A DNA stretch of 64,000 bases from Troglohyphantes excavatus (GCA_963932185.1 OZ010675.1:33077308-33141307); one strand, 5' to 3'; numbered from the stretch's first letter, positions 1 to 13,732 are shown. The notes: generated by a model from the sequence alone, not told the origin. Translations and numbers: made by a program.

Positions 1-450
1 ATGGCCAACCCGGTTGACGCGGCTTACCTTCTTCTACACAAAGGTAGTTTTTTATCCACAAAGGCTGAATTCCTGTGAATTATGGGGGGAGGGAAGGAAG
101 CACATATTGCTGTCAAAGGCAACAACCACCTACAGACGGGGTAAATCTCTAATAGGGGAATGAGTTAATAATCGGCCTAGTCGATGCATCCCACTATTCT
201 CTACACGATTGTAGATTCCCATATCTTGATTTGCCATTAAACCCATGGATTTATGAAGGTGAAATCGCATACTGCAGTTAAGAGCGACTTTCTACTCATG
301 AAAGTCAGTGGGCGTAATGGGTTTATAATAGGTCTGGTTGACACGGCCCACCTTCCTCTACATGATGGTATGCTATTTATGCCCATAAAATGATTCCACA
401 GAGATTTATGGGGAAGAATCGTATACTGCAATTGCCGACGGCTCCTCCTT
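1..450 (+). repeat. three diverged tandem copies of a ~160-bp repeat
   Basis: Three related blocks start near 11, 179 and 336. Each opens with a variant of GGTTGACGCGGC followed by a variant of TTCTTCTACAC. Copies two and three also share a later block (ATCGCATACTGCAGTTAAG near 265, ATCGTATACTGCAATTGCC near 418). Spacing is about 157-167 bp. The window edge cuts the first copy. A related stretch lies on the minus strand near 59.8-60.0 kb, so this is a dispersed family. No reading frame is shared by the copies. I do not recognise the family. Confidence 0.5.
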
Positions 451-539
451 GCCCTTACGTGGTACAAAAACATAAGAGGGGTGGAATGGGTTGGGGTTAT
501 GTTTTATTTTTAAAAAGTGCAATATTAAAAAAGTGAGGG

Positions 540-609
540 GCAACATCCGAAAAAAGTGCCGGGCAGACGCCCCCCCCCATGCCCCCCCCCCCCCAAATCG
601 CCGCCACTG
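540..609 (-). mobile_element. C-rich hAT-like transposon terminus (fragment)
   Basis: Read on the minus strand, the block starts CAGTGGCGGCGATTT and runs into long G tracts. CAGTGGCGG at an end is a common terminal inverted repeat start in nonautonomous hAT elements. I did not find the matching second end, so the element's length is unknown. The homopolymer C tracts at about 570-595 are likely error-prone in sequencing. The hAT assignment rests only on the terminal motif. Confidence 0.35.
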
Positions 610-3290
610 TTTGTTAATATTGACAATGATGTTCAAGCTCCAAAACATAACATTTCCATATCTTAAGAAGAATCTTTTGCTTTACTTAGAAAGTAAAAAA
701 ATCGGGTGTGGCTGTACAGGAGCTGGGCCAGAAGGGTTTTATGTAAAACGCCTTTTCAACACATTATAGAAATAAGGAATAGTTGACAATGGAAACCTCG
801 ACAACAGAAGGAAGACAAATGAACCATCTAGTTACAAAACCAGATAGGTTCATTATCATAAAATATTACAGAAGCCGCCATAAACCATTGACAGCCACGT
901 TCTTTCGGATCTCAACCCATGACTTTGAATGCACTTTTAGACTGAATTCAGACACTTTTGGTCAAGGTGATGTAGTACGTTGAGAACTAGTGAAAAATAT
1001 AAAAAACAAATTTGAGGAAAAATGTGGATGTATCTGGTTTTGAAACTAGACTGTCATTCCGTGTGACTCCAAAGCCCCAGCTTTGATGTATTTTAAGATA
1101 TAAACACGGATATAACACATATATGTCACGGAGTTATAGAGTTGGAATGGGTAACTTTAAATTCCTAATTTGGTGTTTCCATCCTGACAACCCATGTCTC
1201 TGATTTTAAACAAGAATGTTAGACATTTGTAATTCTGATCAAATCATAGTTTCGAATACAGTTTAAATCGAATCTTTTACCACAAAGAAAGCGAGAGTTA
1301 GGAAATAATATTTTGAAATTTAAATGACATTTTACAAACCGAATATTTAAAAAAATGAAAACATATGACACCGCATAATGTTTCGTATTTAATACTTAAT
1401 TTTGAAGAAAAATATTTAGATTTAACTCTATATATTAATTTGAAATGCAGTCATCCTTTCAAGGATCTAAGTTATTAATTTTGAAGAAAATTTATTTCTG
1501 TTATATCAACTAATGGTAGCGTCATAAATCCTGAAAATATATTAAATTTTAATAACTGCTTTCAAAATCATCTCATTCTAATGTTAGTCATTTTGTGAGT
1601 CAGACATATTTAAGCAAAGGAAACCATTTTCAATAAATTTAATGATATTCAAACACAGAAATGTGTAAACCATTAAAAAGTTAATTTCTGAAATCCAATT
1701 CTTTTATTTAATTAAAAAATGGCTATTAAAAAAACAATTTAAAGATGAGTCGAAATTTCTTAGAGGCCGCAGTATGCAATCAAGCCGAAATAACCGAACA
1801 TGCGTCTTTAATTTCGGCTTTTAACGGATTTCGGATGACATCATGGAGTCGCATTTGTATTGCAATCTCACCTTGAAGGAAATGGACAAATAAATTTGAT
1901 TTGTAATAACAGAGTTTAGGAAACTGAACCAGTCGCGACTCTGGCCATTACTGGACGCTGAACTTTGAATGCGAAAATCCAATTTAAAGTTCGAATACAA
2001 ACGAAGCAGGATTCGTTTAAGTTTTATTTCTCTTTTAACACCAGGAAGATGAGATGCTGATAAAATATTTTTCTATTTTCGACCACTCTTTGAAACGTAT
2101 TTGGGTCTTTGAATTTTGAACTTACTTTTATTTCAGCTTAAAGCTTCTTCATATACATGTATTTTAAAATCTGACTACAATATAGTTAAAAGTATATATA
2201 AACAATTATGAAAATAGCAAGTTCATAAATATCAAGATTTATTTTTAAAAATATTTTAAATCACTCAGTGACTGAAATGAAAAAAAGAATTCTGATAACT
2301 TACATAAATAACATTTCGTATTTGAACTTTTGCATTAGTATCTTTTCAATTTGCGATAAAAAGCATAAGATTTAGGATTAGGAAGTGGTCTCAATTTTGA
2401 TTCCGGATAATCCGATCAAAAAGCACATAGAAGGAATTTTCACACATTAAATCTGTCGTGGTACAAATGTTCTCACAATGCTCGTGAAATGGAATCTGGT
2501 GAGTATTTGAGGGGGACAGCTCTTTTTTTCTGTCTCGTTAAACATTTGTTAAGCATAACCGGACAACGTTTCCGGGTCTTTCCTTTTTGATATAATTTCA
2601 ATCCATACACAAGTAGACCATTTGTTTAGTTTTAGTAGGACCAACGAAAAAAATATAATTCTTTATTAAGTTGAATATAAGTAAAAAAAAGTTGAATATA
2701 AGTATAAAAACTGAATATATAAAAAGCCGTCTAGTTATATATCTCCATTTTCATAAATTTTACAGGAGACGTCAAAAACGATTTATAGTGACGTACATTT
2801 GGATCTAAACTTAAGACTTTGAATTTGTTTTTTTTATTGAATTCAGACAATGTTATTCAATACCGTTTTTTAGTGTAATGTAGTGCATAGAAAACTTGTA
2901 GGAGATAATTAAAAAAATGGATTTTGGGGAAAAGGTGGATCTATCTAGTTTTGAAACTAAACGGCTCAATCTGGCATCACCCGCATATATTTTTAAACCT
3001 TTTATATATATTTTTATTTTATATGATTTATTATTTATTTTATATTATTAATAATCAATTCCGAATAATACAATTGAAGATGTGGGTGTAAGAACGAGAC
3101 AGCTCCAGTTTTCAAAACAATTCAGGGCGGACCAAAACATTGCATGTTTCTCGCACCGAATGAGACACCAGTACTGGCAATATCGCTACAACCATTGTGT
3201 AGAGCTATCTGGTTCTACCACTAATCAATAAAGCTTTTTTTTTGTTTATAGAAATAAGTGAAAAAGTATAAATATGTTGTGAAATAGCAA
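610..3290. other. AT-rich DNA without a recognisable gene
   Basis: I see no conserved protein domain here. A GC-richer stretch at 1765-2040 contains a perfect 10-bp stem (AAGCCGAAAT at 1782-1791 and its reverse complement at 1811-1820, 19-base loop). A short duplicated run of TTGAATATAAGTA lies at about 2668-2705. The open frames at 491-769 and 783-983 are short, have no recognisable domain and lie partly in the C-rich terminus. Confidence 0.6.
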
Positions 3291-3308
3291 AAAAGAACTG
3301 TTTGCACA

Positions 3309-3346
3309 GCCCATAGGAACAAGCGACCTCTGTACACGCTTTTTTG
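3309..3346 (+). repeat. degenerate outlying satellite unit
   Basis: This stretch matches the array's core (AGCCCATAGG, then AAGCGACCTCTGTACACGC) but lacks about 12 bases between the two parts. It lies about 140 bp to the left of the main array and diverges right after the match. It is best read as a decayed edge copy. Confidence 0.7.
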
Positions 3347-3482
3347 AACTACTTAAAAAATTATCCGGAACTTTTCAGGTTTTCCCCATTGCTCAATTGA
3401 CACTTAAACATGAAAAACAGTTTTTGACTTTCTTTTTTGGCACTAGTTTCATTTACCAATTTTAATTTTCAAATCTTTGCAC

Positions 3483-6400
3483 ACTTACTTACATAAAAAT
3501 ATTACAAACTGTATACCAATTCCTGTGCATTGCTTTTTAAACAAGCTTCATTATTAAATCCCGGAAAGTTTTTTTTGTAAAAAACAAGCCCATAGGGACG
3601 ATTACACTAGCGACCTCTGTACACGCTTTTTTGAGCATCCCTTATTTACATAAAAATATTATAAACTGTATGTCTATTCCTGTGCTTTGCTTTTTAAACA
3701 AGCTTCGTTATTAAATCCCGGAGTTTTTTTTTTTTTTGTAAAAAACAAGCCCATAGGGACGATCACACTAGCGACCTCTGTACACGCTTTTTTGAGCATC
3801 CCTTACTTACATAAAAATATTATAAACTGTATGTCTATTCCTCTGCATTGCTTTTTAAACAAGCTTTATTATTAAATCCCGGAGTTTTTTTTTTTGGTAA
3901 GAAACAAGCCCATAGGGACGATCACACTAGCGACCTCTGTACACGCTTTTTTGAGCATCCCTTACTTACATAAAAATATTATAAACTGTATGTCAATTCC
4001 TGTGCATTGCTTTTTAAACAAGCTTCGTTATTATATCCCGGAGTTTTTTTTTGGTAAGAAACAAGCCCATAGGGACGATCACACTAGCGACCTCTGTACA
4101 CGCTTTTTTGAGCATCCCTTATTTACATAAAAATATTATAAACTGTATGTCTATTCCTGTGCTTTGCTTTTTAAACAAGCTTCGTTATTAAATCCCGGAG
4201 TTTTTTTTTTTTTTGTAAAAAACAAGCCCATAGGGACGATCACACTAGCGACCTCTGTACACGCTTTTTTGAGCATCCCTTACTTACATAAAAATATTAT
4301 AAACTGTATGTCTATTCCTCTGCATTGCTTTTTAAACAAGCTTTATTATTAAATCCCGGAGTTTTTTTTTTGGTAAGAAACAAGCCCATAGGGACGATCA
4401 CACTAGCGACCTCTGTACACGCTTTTTTGAGCATCCCTTACTTACATAAAAATATTATAAACTGTATGTCTATTCCTGTGCATTGCTTTTTAAACAAGCT
4501 TCGTTATTATATCCCGGAGTTTTTTTTTGGTAAGAAACAAGCCCATAGGGACGATCACACTAGCGACCTCTGTACACGCTTTTTTGAGCATCCCTTACTT
4601 ACATAAAAATATTATAAACTGTATGTCTATTCCTGTGCATTGCTTTTTAAACAAGCTTCGTTATTATATCCCGGAGTTTTTTTTGGTAAGAAACAAGCCC
4701 ATAGGGACGATCACACTAGCGACCTCTGTACACGCTTTTTTGAGCATCCCTTACTTACATAAAAATATTATAAACTGTATGTCTATTCCTGTGCATTGCT
4801 TTTTAAACAAGCTTCGTTATTATATCCCGGAGTTTTTTTTTTGGTAAGAAACAAGCCCATAGGGACAATCACACTAGCGACCTCTGTACACGCTTTTTTG
4901 AGCATCCCTTACTTACATAAAAATATTATAAACTGTATGTCTATTCCTGTGCATTGCTTTTTAAACAAGCTTCGTTATTATATCCCGGAGTTTTTTTTTG
5001 GTAAGAAACAAGCCCATAGGGACGATCACACTAGCGACCTCTGTACACGCTTTTTTGAGCATCCCTTACTTACATAAAAATATTATAAACTGTATGTCTA
5101 TTCCTGTGCATTGCTTTTTAAACAAGCTTCGTTATTATATCCCGGAGTTTTTTTTTTTTTTGTAAAAAACAAGCCCATAGGGACGATCACACTAGCGACC
5201 TCTGTACACGCTTTTTTGAGCATCCCTTACTTACATAAAAATATTATAAACTGTATGTCTATTCCTCTGCATTGCATTTTAAACAAGCTTTATTATTAAA
5301 TCCCGGAGTTTTTTTTTTGGTAAGAAACAAGCCCATAGGGACGATCACACTAGCGACCTCTGTACACGCTTTTTTGAGCATCCCTTACTTACATAAAAAT
5401 ATTATAAACTGTATGTCTATTCCTGTGCATTGCTTTTTAAACAAGCTTCGTTATTATATCCCGGAGTTTTTTTTTGGTAAGAAACAAGCCCATAGGGACG
5501 ATCACACTAGCGACCTCTGTACACGCTTTTTTGAGCATCCCTTACTTACATAAAAATATTATAAACTGTATGTCTATTCCTGTGCATTGCTTTTTAAACA
5601 AGCTTCGTTATTATATCCCGGAGTTTTTTTTTGGTAAGAAACAAGCCCATAGGGACGATCACACTAGCGACCTCTGTACACGCTTTTTTGAGCATCCCTT
5701 ACTTACATAAAAATATTATAAACTGTATGTCTATTCCTGTGCATTGCTTTTTAAACAAGCTTCGTTATTATATCCCGGAGTTTTTTTTTGGTAAGAAACA
5801 AGCCCATAGGGACGATCACAAAAAGCGACCTCTGTACGCGCTTTTTTGAGCATCCCTTACTTACATAAAAATATTATAAACTGTATGTCTATTCCTCTGC
5901 ATTGCATTTTAAACAAGCTTTATTATTAAATCCCGGAGTTTTTTTTTTGGTAAGAAACAAGCCCATAGGGACGATCACACTAGCGACCTCTGTACACGCT
6001 TTTTTGAGCATCCCTTACTTACATAAAAATATTATAAACTGTATGTCTATTCCTGTGCATTGCTTTTTAAACAAGCTTCGTTATTATATCCCGGAGTTTT
6101 TTTTTGGTAAGAAACAAGCCCATAGGGACGATCACACTAGCGACCTCTGTACACGCTTTTTTGAGCATCCCTTACTTACATAAAAATATTATAAACTGTA
6201 TGTCTATTCCTGTGCATTGCTTTTTAAACAAGCTTCGTTATTATATCCCGGAGTTTTTTTTGGTAAGAAACAAGCCCATAGGGACGATCACACTAGCGAC
6301 CTCTGTACACGCTTTTTTGAGCATCCCTTACTTACATAAAAATATTATAAACTGTATGTCTATTCCTGTGCATTGCTTTTTAAACAAGCTTCGTTATTAT

Positions 6401-6875
6401 ATCCCGGAGTTTTTTTTTGGTAAGAAACAAGCCCATAGGGACGATCACACTAGCGACCTCTGTACACGCTTTTTTGAGCATCCCTTACTTACATAAAAAT
6501 ATTATAAACTGTATGTCTATTCCTGTGCATTGCTTTTTAAACAAGCTTCGTTATTATATCCCGGAGTTTTTTTTTTGGTAAGAAACAAGCCCATAGGGAC
6601 GATCACACTAGCGACCTCTGTACACGCTTTTTTGAGCATCCCTTACTTACATAAAAATATTATAAACTGTATGTCTATTCCTGTGCATTGCTTTTTAAAC
6701 AAGCTTCGTTATTATATCCCGGAGTTTTTTTTTGGTAAGAAACAAGCCCATAGGGACGATCACACTAGCGACCTCTGTACGCGCTTTTTTGAGCATCCCT
6801 TACTTACATAAAAATATTATAAACTGTATGTCTATTCCTCTGCATTGCTTTTTAAACAAGTTTTATTATTAAATC
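3483..6875 (+). repeat. tandem satellite array, about 21 units of ~157-161 bp
   Basis: The core CCCATAGGGAC recurs at 3589, 3749, 3909, 4066, 4227, 4385, 4542, 4698, 4856, 5013, 5174, 5332, 5489, 5646, 5803, 5962, 6119, 6275, 6432, 6590 and 6747. Spacing is 156-161 bp, varying mainly by the length of one T tract per unit. Three unit types can be told apart: one with a long T run then GTAAAAAAC, one with TTTATTATTAAAT before the T run, and one with TCGTTATTATAT. They recur in ordered blocks, which is higher-order structure. Units at 5332 and 5962 share a private GCATTTTAAAC variant 630 bp (four units) apart. Outer units at both ends are the most divergent. Frames through the array are broken by the T tract and are not coding. 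Confidence 0.95.
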
Positions 6876-9090
6876 ACGTAAAGATTTTTTTATTTAACAA
6901 ACCCATGTATTTTATGTAAGCTATCATCAACAATGGTTTATGTATTGAAAAGAGAGAAAACTCAACAAACCAAACGACGCGTGCGCTTTCATAAATAATA
7001 GAGACAGAGGGATGCGTTCTGAAGACACGATAAAAGATGTTTCATCCCCTTTGGAAGAGCGCCACATCTACATCGCCCTGCAAAAAAAATAAGGTTTGTC
7101 TACTCCTCGGATCGATTGGACGTCTGGCCCGTCCTTGAATGTCCTTTCCCCAGATGAAGGCTGGTGTTAAAAATTCCCTCACTAAGATCGCCAACTTCAC
7201 ATTATCAAATTTGCCAAACTGAAAAGAAAATGTTGAAAACTGTTGTATATTATTTTAAATTTATTTAATTATTAATTATTGACAATTAATTTTTGTGATC
7301 CCATAAATGGTAATTATTATTTAAAAATAAATAATGCACAAAAAGCTTGTTTTAAAATTGAAATGTTTTTAAAATCGCCCAATCTAGGATTTCACGCCGA
7401 ATATGGTAGTATTGCCGTCTCTTAAAAGCTTAAAATTTTCTCACTTTGGAGTGTTAAGAATTATATTCTTGTAAATTATAATATTATTAGCATTCTGCAT
7501 CTTAAATAATACTTACATCGGTCTTTATCTTCCAATCTGTTTATCTGTTTCTTAAAAATATATTAAATAATAATGATATCGATTAATAATGATGATAATG
7601 ATATCGTTTCAGTTAAAATTTGTCACTTATCTAATGTATAAAATTGTACATAGTAAGGAAGAGCGCGGATGACCAATTTCTTTTCAATAACCCCCTCTCA
7701 AAGTTCCAATCGGTTGATTAGTTTGTATGTATATAATATGTTTAACTATCATCAAACGTTAACTAACATCAAAAACGACTTTGTAAAAAAAAAACTAACA
7801 AAAAAAAAGAGGATATTCAAATTTTTTTTAAACACTAAACACGATTTTGAAAAAAAAATTAAAACATAAAATACGATTTGAAATTTTTTCAAAACATGAC
7901 CGAGGATCGTAACGTTTGCATTAGGGGTTATATCAGGTCAACTGCATTATTGTTTGATAAAGCAATTAAGAAAGAATTTTAAAATTAGGTTCGTACGGCA
8001 ATAATAAACTTTATAAATAAAATAATAATATTTATAAATAAATAAATAAATACAATATTTACATTAACCATCACCTAAAAAATCCAATATTACTAATAAT
8101 TAACTACACTTATTATAATCTCCTAAACGTTTCCTTAATTGCTCAAAATTTTTTATATACGTGATATAACTAATAAAGATATTAAAACAATACTTGTTAT
8201 ACTAATTACCCAATCCAATTTTAATAAATAAAATATAATACGATATCAGTTCTATTTAAAGATTCTTATTTATAATCGTTTCCAATAACCAATTATGTAA
8301 ATTATTTAGTTATGTATTCCATAATTATAGGTTATTAGTAGTTAGTTACATAAAAAATTACAGCATTATTGTATGTCATGATTTCTAAGTTTATTATTAT
8401 TTAAAAGATCTAAGCATGGACAGGTAAAGAGCGAAAAGAAAAAATATTTCCGTACACATCGTGAAGTAAATTAGTATCTCGTTAAGTGCGTTTTAGAACA
8501 ATAGCGGTTTAATCAGCTGTCCCCGTAATTACACCTAAAGAGCAATGCTTTTATAAATTGGCCTTAGTCTTTCACCTGAATAAATAAATTAGTAAATCTT
8601 TCTTGCTTTTTTTTTTCTTTCGTGCTTACAAATCATCGAGTCGAAATTGCGCTCGGGTTTACAAACATTATTTTCCATTTTTAAAGAGGATTCATTGAGT
8701 AATCTTCTTACTCTTTATTGAAAAGAGTTTTTTTTTTTAATTATTTGTAAAAGCAAATTTCAAATCTTTATGAAATTCTTTCTTAAGGTTATAATAATGT
8801 GTTAAAACTTTAAGGTATCTAAATGTTTTCCGAATAAAAAAGCTTTAGGGGAAACGGTAAAGCAAAATGGATGTAGTACTTGCATTCACTTTAGATAATA
8901 ATTAAAACCCCTTTTAAATATTTGGAAATATTTGCTGTCATTCGCTTTAGCCATTTTAGCAAGTAAAATAAAATAGAGGCACATATACATATATATTTAA
9001 TATTTATTTAACCCTTTTAGTGAAATGTTATATACACTGGAGCTAACTAGGAAATGGAAAAGTTAGCCCGATTATTTTACTAACCGTATT
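6876..9090. other. AT-rich DNA without a recognisable gene
   Basis: Mostly very AT-rich, with small clusters such as repeated ATGATATCG around 7570-7605 and TAAATAAATAAATAAATA around 8035-8050. The GC-richer part at 6955-7200 has no recognisable coding pattern. No element ends were found. Confidence 0.6.
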
Positions 9091-9091
9091 T

Positions 9092-9190
9092 TAATTAATA
9101 AAGCTTCTAAACACATTAAAACTTAAAGATATGTTTTTTAATTAATAAATATTCGAAACACATTAAAGCTTAAAGATATGTTTTTTTTTT
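9092..9190 (+). repeat. two tandem copies of a ~57-bp AT-rich unit
   Basis: TTAATTAATAAA, then AACACATTAAA and CTTAAAGATATGTTTTTT, occur twice in a row with a few changes. It is a simple local duplication. Confidence 0.7.
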
Positions 9191-9192
9191 AA

Positions 9193-12100
9193 AAGGCTGG
9201 ACTTGATATCCTAAAATCATATGGATTTTTAAACTTCAAATAATAGTAGTCAAATATCATTTAGAAAAGGTAATACCCTGCACCAATCAGTACCCTTGCA
9301 TTGTTGCGTATTGTTACTTAGTGCTGAAAAAAATATGGACTAAGTTTCGCATTTTTCTGCAGCAATAAATATCCATTTTTGTTTTGTTTTAAACTCCAAA
9401 CTACGAAATAAAGAAGAGTGTTCTCGCTATTTAAACTATATCCAACGGTTTTTTGAATAGTCAATCCTGATTTGTTATGCACACTACTGCAGACTAAAAA
9501 AGCTAAATACACTTTAGTATTTTTTTAACTTGAAACTAGAACATATCATTCATAAACCTACAGTTTCTTAAGCAATAACTATTGGCATTTTCATGAATTT
9601 TTATTGAAGTAGTATGTAATTTTGCTCATTCAAATATTTAGCATACTTTTTTTTTAATGTTTTGCTCTTTGTAAAATTGCACTCCGTTGTTTCACTCCTT
9701 AAGCTCCACTGTTATCTGGTGACAAAATAAACAACCTGTTCTTTCCTCCTTATTCTTCAAAATAAACAAGGATAGCATTTTTGTTTTCAGTTTTAAAATC
9801 GTATTTGTTCCGATAGCTTGTTATTTCACTAACTTCAAAAAATGAAATTATTCTTTAGGTGCACCGTTAATTTAATCGTTTGCACTCTGATGTCGCCTCT
9901 CGGGTGCCAACATAACGACTTGTTCTTTTGGTTCCCTGTTCTTTAAAATAAACGAGAACGGCGTGATTTTGTGTTTAAAAAACATCGATTTTTTTTTCAA
10001 ATTGTTCTCTTGCAGATCCGAAACATATTACGATTTTCTCCCCTCTATGAGCATAAAAAATTGTGGGTAAAAGAACAGAAAGAGGAATAACTGTTCCGTG
10101 GAAAAAACGCGATGTCAAAGATGTTCGCGGAGTGTAAAGAGTTAAGGGGAAGACTAGAAACGGCAGTAACAGTTCCTCTGTTGTCAAAATAATCAACCTG
10201 TTATTTTCCCCTGTTCTTCAAAATTTATTTCTTCAAGTGAAAAGACCCAGAAACAGTGGTAACTGTTTTTATAAAAGAACGTAAATGCCGAACCAGTTCA
10301 TGAATCGCAAAGAGCTAAGCTTGAACACTACATTTAACCGATTGTTACTGAGAAATTTACATTGTCGAAACACAAGAGAAAAAAAAAATACGACGCAATC
10401 ATTAAGTGTAGCATTTTTATTTATTGTAAGATGGTAACGAGCTTCAATTGTAACCTATTAGATTCAAGGCCGATGTATTCGCCGCTTTATTCCTCGTTTG
10501 CTTTAGTTTTCTCTTTGTGATATATGCACATAGAGTTGGTAAAAAACCATCTATCAGGTTTGCTGCAGCGACAATTGAAAGGTTGCGTTCATAATCGAAC
10601 AATATACGACCTGGATTACGTGCCTGTGAATGGGAATTGCTTTATCAATTTGATTATGTAGTGCATTCAATAAAAGACAGCAAATATCAACGAGGGTAAA
10701 CATGCATAATTTATTTGTAACGCATGAGCAAACTGTGAATTGTATGCTTAGTAAGTGTATGGGTATTAATACATTGCTAAATTAGAGTTTGAAAATATAT
10801 AATGTGTTTCATCGTACAAATACTGTTGCACACCATCAGAATACACTCAAGTAAATTTAATACGAAATGGTGAAAATGTCGTTTTTATAACTTTCGGTAG
10901 ATTTTTTTGCAGATTTAAATTTTTACGAGTAAATAAGAGTGCTCTGCCATATCAATTTTAAACAAAGTTTTTAGCTCCGTTTTTGAGCGATTCCCTAAAA
11001 TCTATTAAATGTTACGTCATAATTAAAGACTCTAGTGCCAAAAGTACGTAAGTACATTTGTTGTACTTATTTACACGAATATGCTTGGCAATGTATTCGA
11101 TTGCCGTAATCTCAAGGAATCGTATTTACAAGTGCGGCACATGTACTTACTTACTTTTAGAAGTAAAGTCTTAAAATGCTGCCACATTTTATTTTTATCA
11201 TTAACTTATAAGCCAAGTTTTTTCAACACATGATACGTTATTGAAATATTATGTTTAAAGATACATAAATAGTATTTTTTTAAAGGGGGGGGGCGAGTCT
11301 CAATTGACAATACCTGGACCTGAAACTTTTTCTTGCAAACCACACTTATTTTAGATTCCATAATGAAGAATACTAAATAATGCATTTTTCCCATAGTAAA
11401 CAGGTGAGTTTAATGTCCAATTTAAAGTTTCAATAATAGTTTAATTACTTGTCTATCATTTTGTTTTCCCAATTTTTTCAATTGCATTTTTTTCTAAATG
11501 TATGAAGATATCATTCGATTAAAATGTACAAAAATATCCCTTTAAAGCAAAGGTAAGGAAAGAAACGCAAATGGGATTATGATAGGAATCTTTTTAACGT
11601 TCTTTTTATTAAAATCCCATAAATCTCCGTACAAATTGTTTGCAAAAATTAAACGTCTAGGATTAAAATGGTAAATTACTTTTTTAAAGTTTTTTCTTTT
11701 TAAATGTTCTTAATCTTTTTTTTTATCTAGAAGTAAACAATTTTAGTTTTACAAGTATTAATTTGAGGAGTAGAAATAAGAATAACAATACAATACAATT
11801 TAAAGAAAGCTAATTAAAAGTTTTTTGTTACATATAAGGTTAATTGTAGGATGATCACAACACTAATTTTAATTAAATTAAAATTCATTTTTTTTGTTAT
11901 TAAAAGATTGTAAACAAAAGTAATTAATAATTCATAACAAAATAATTATAATTGTAGAGACCCTTTCTTATCACAACCACCACTACCAATGTGTCTATTA
12001 ATTTGAATGCAATGTTTTTAAATCGTTATAACTACCTTTCGTTATAGCGATTATATCATATGAATCCCTGAAGGGGTCGGTATATTGAGGTATTTTTTAT

Positions 12101-13730
12101 GTTATTTTATTATTCACAACTTAAGTTAATTTTATATCAGCGATGGAACAAAAATTTAATTGGATTAAAGGTATTCTAGTGAGATTCACACCAAAATAAT
12201 TGTTTTTCAGGTTGATGCAAATTTAACTAACGCAAATCTAACGCAATTAAGCCTCGAATTTATGATAAAATCAAAACCAAAATTAAAGAAAAATAGGTCG
12301 ATTATCAAAACCCTGTCATTAATAATAACAATGGCGAATCCCATCAAAATAGGAATGCCCCTTGCACAACTCCAGCATGTCTGACGCATCCGAAATTGTT
12401 ATTTCTGTATTTCCACCACGATACTACAAACTCGTCATTTCGAACAGGAATCGGAGGCATTATCTATCTGTAGGATTCCTGACACTTGAATCACGCCATA
12501 AAAGTAATCCTTTTGCATTGCAGATGTTTAAATAACGAACACCAGAAAATGAATAGGATTTTTCATTTTCGTTATCAGATGATGAAGCTTCTGATGATAT
12601 CACCCTTTCCATTCGTGTTGTTTTGCGCTTGGGAATAGTTAAGATCAAATCGCAGTTACCACGTAATTCTTATCTACACCAGATCGCAAATTATTTGTGT
12701 TCTAAGGTAAGTTTTGCTCATTTAATTTTTTTGAATAATTATTTTTACAGCATTTGTGGTAAAAAAAAACTCAATAATCTCCGTTTCCTTGATAAAAAAA
12801 TTTAATTTTTCACTCAAGATGTTTTGAGTAATGAATATTCTACACCATATATTTGATGCAATTCATATTTAAATAATTAAGTTAAGTGGAAAAACTATGA
12901 TTTATAAAAGTAAATTTTTATGTACTAAAAATCACCCCCGATATTTTTGAAATGTTTGTACCCCAAATGAAAAGAAGTTTTCGATTAACGGGGGCCTTCT
13001 AAAAGAAGAAGATGTAGCGTTGGAAGAAGTACAGGTCCATAATACTTTTTAATAGAAATTGCAAATGCTGCAAATATTCGTCGTGTTTTATGGATAAAAT
13101 ATTAGCTCTTAGACCGAAAATAACTTTTTTACCAGTGATAAGAGGCTATATTTTCAGATTTTATTTTCGGGGTTATTCCCAACGGTTGACTTATTGCTTA
13201 TTTTGACAGCTCCAGTGCTACTTTGATAAATGAAACCCTTTTAATAAAAAAATATTAAATAAATATTAATTAGCCCTAGCATCTAAGCATCTAATTTAGG
13301 CATTCAAAGTGTTTTAAGTACGAAAACACAACACTGAGTGTGTTACTTTCAACAGGTAATTGAAAGTTTTCTTTTTTCCTCAATACACAGACTGCCTTTA
13401 AAGTGAGCTAGATATAAAAAAAAAAAAACGTTTAAGAAAACATTTTAAAAAGTAAATGTAAGATTTAAATGAAATGCACTTTGTTTCAAGTGAGGGAGAG
13501 AGAGAGAACAGTTGAAACAAACCCATTAGCGCTCAAGATAAAATCATCGTATGTTTATAAAGCTCTCGATTCTTTAAAAGTTATTCTCTTAGTTCTTCAA
13601 GCACTGAAGAACTAAAAGAGTTTGTTTTTAAGTAGACCATTTAACGAAAACTTACAGCACTTTAATCCTCGAATTCGTTTGATAGAAGTATTTATTATAG
13701 ACTGAAATTACAAAAAGGTTAGATTGTTGG
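9193..13730. other. AT-rich DNA with a weak diverged repeat at 9.7-10.2 kb
   Basis: Three similar segments start near 9720, 9908 and 10183. Each reads roughly CAAAATAAACAACCTGTTCT then CCTGTTCTTCAAAAT. Spacing is uneven (about 190 and 275 bp), so these may be old tandem copies. A G run lies at 11286-11293 and an (AG)n tract at 13496-13509. A short minus-strand frame at 12460-12648 is Ser/Asn/Glu-rich without a domain I recognise. No gene is supported. Confidence 0.5.
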
Positions 13731-13732
13731 AA

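Noticed and set aside
3687..6811. A series of open frames repeating the same ~50-residue peptide across the tandem array
   Set aside because: They are translations of the satellite unit. The frame survives only where T-tract lengths keep unit size a multiple of three, and it breaks elsewhere.
3483..6875. CRISPR-like array
   Set aside because: Units are contiguous 157-161-bp copies with no unique spacers, in a eukaryotic context.
12460..12648. A Ser/Asn/Glu-rich minus-strand peptide resembling the acidic start of some transposases
   Set aside because: Too short and low in complexity, with no downstream catalytic domain.
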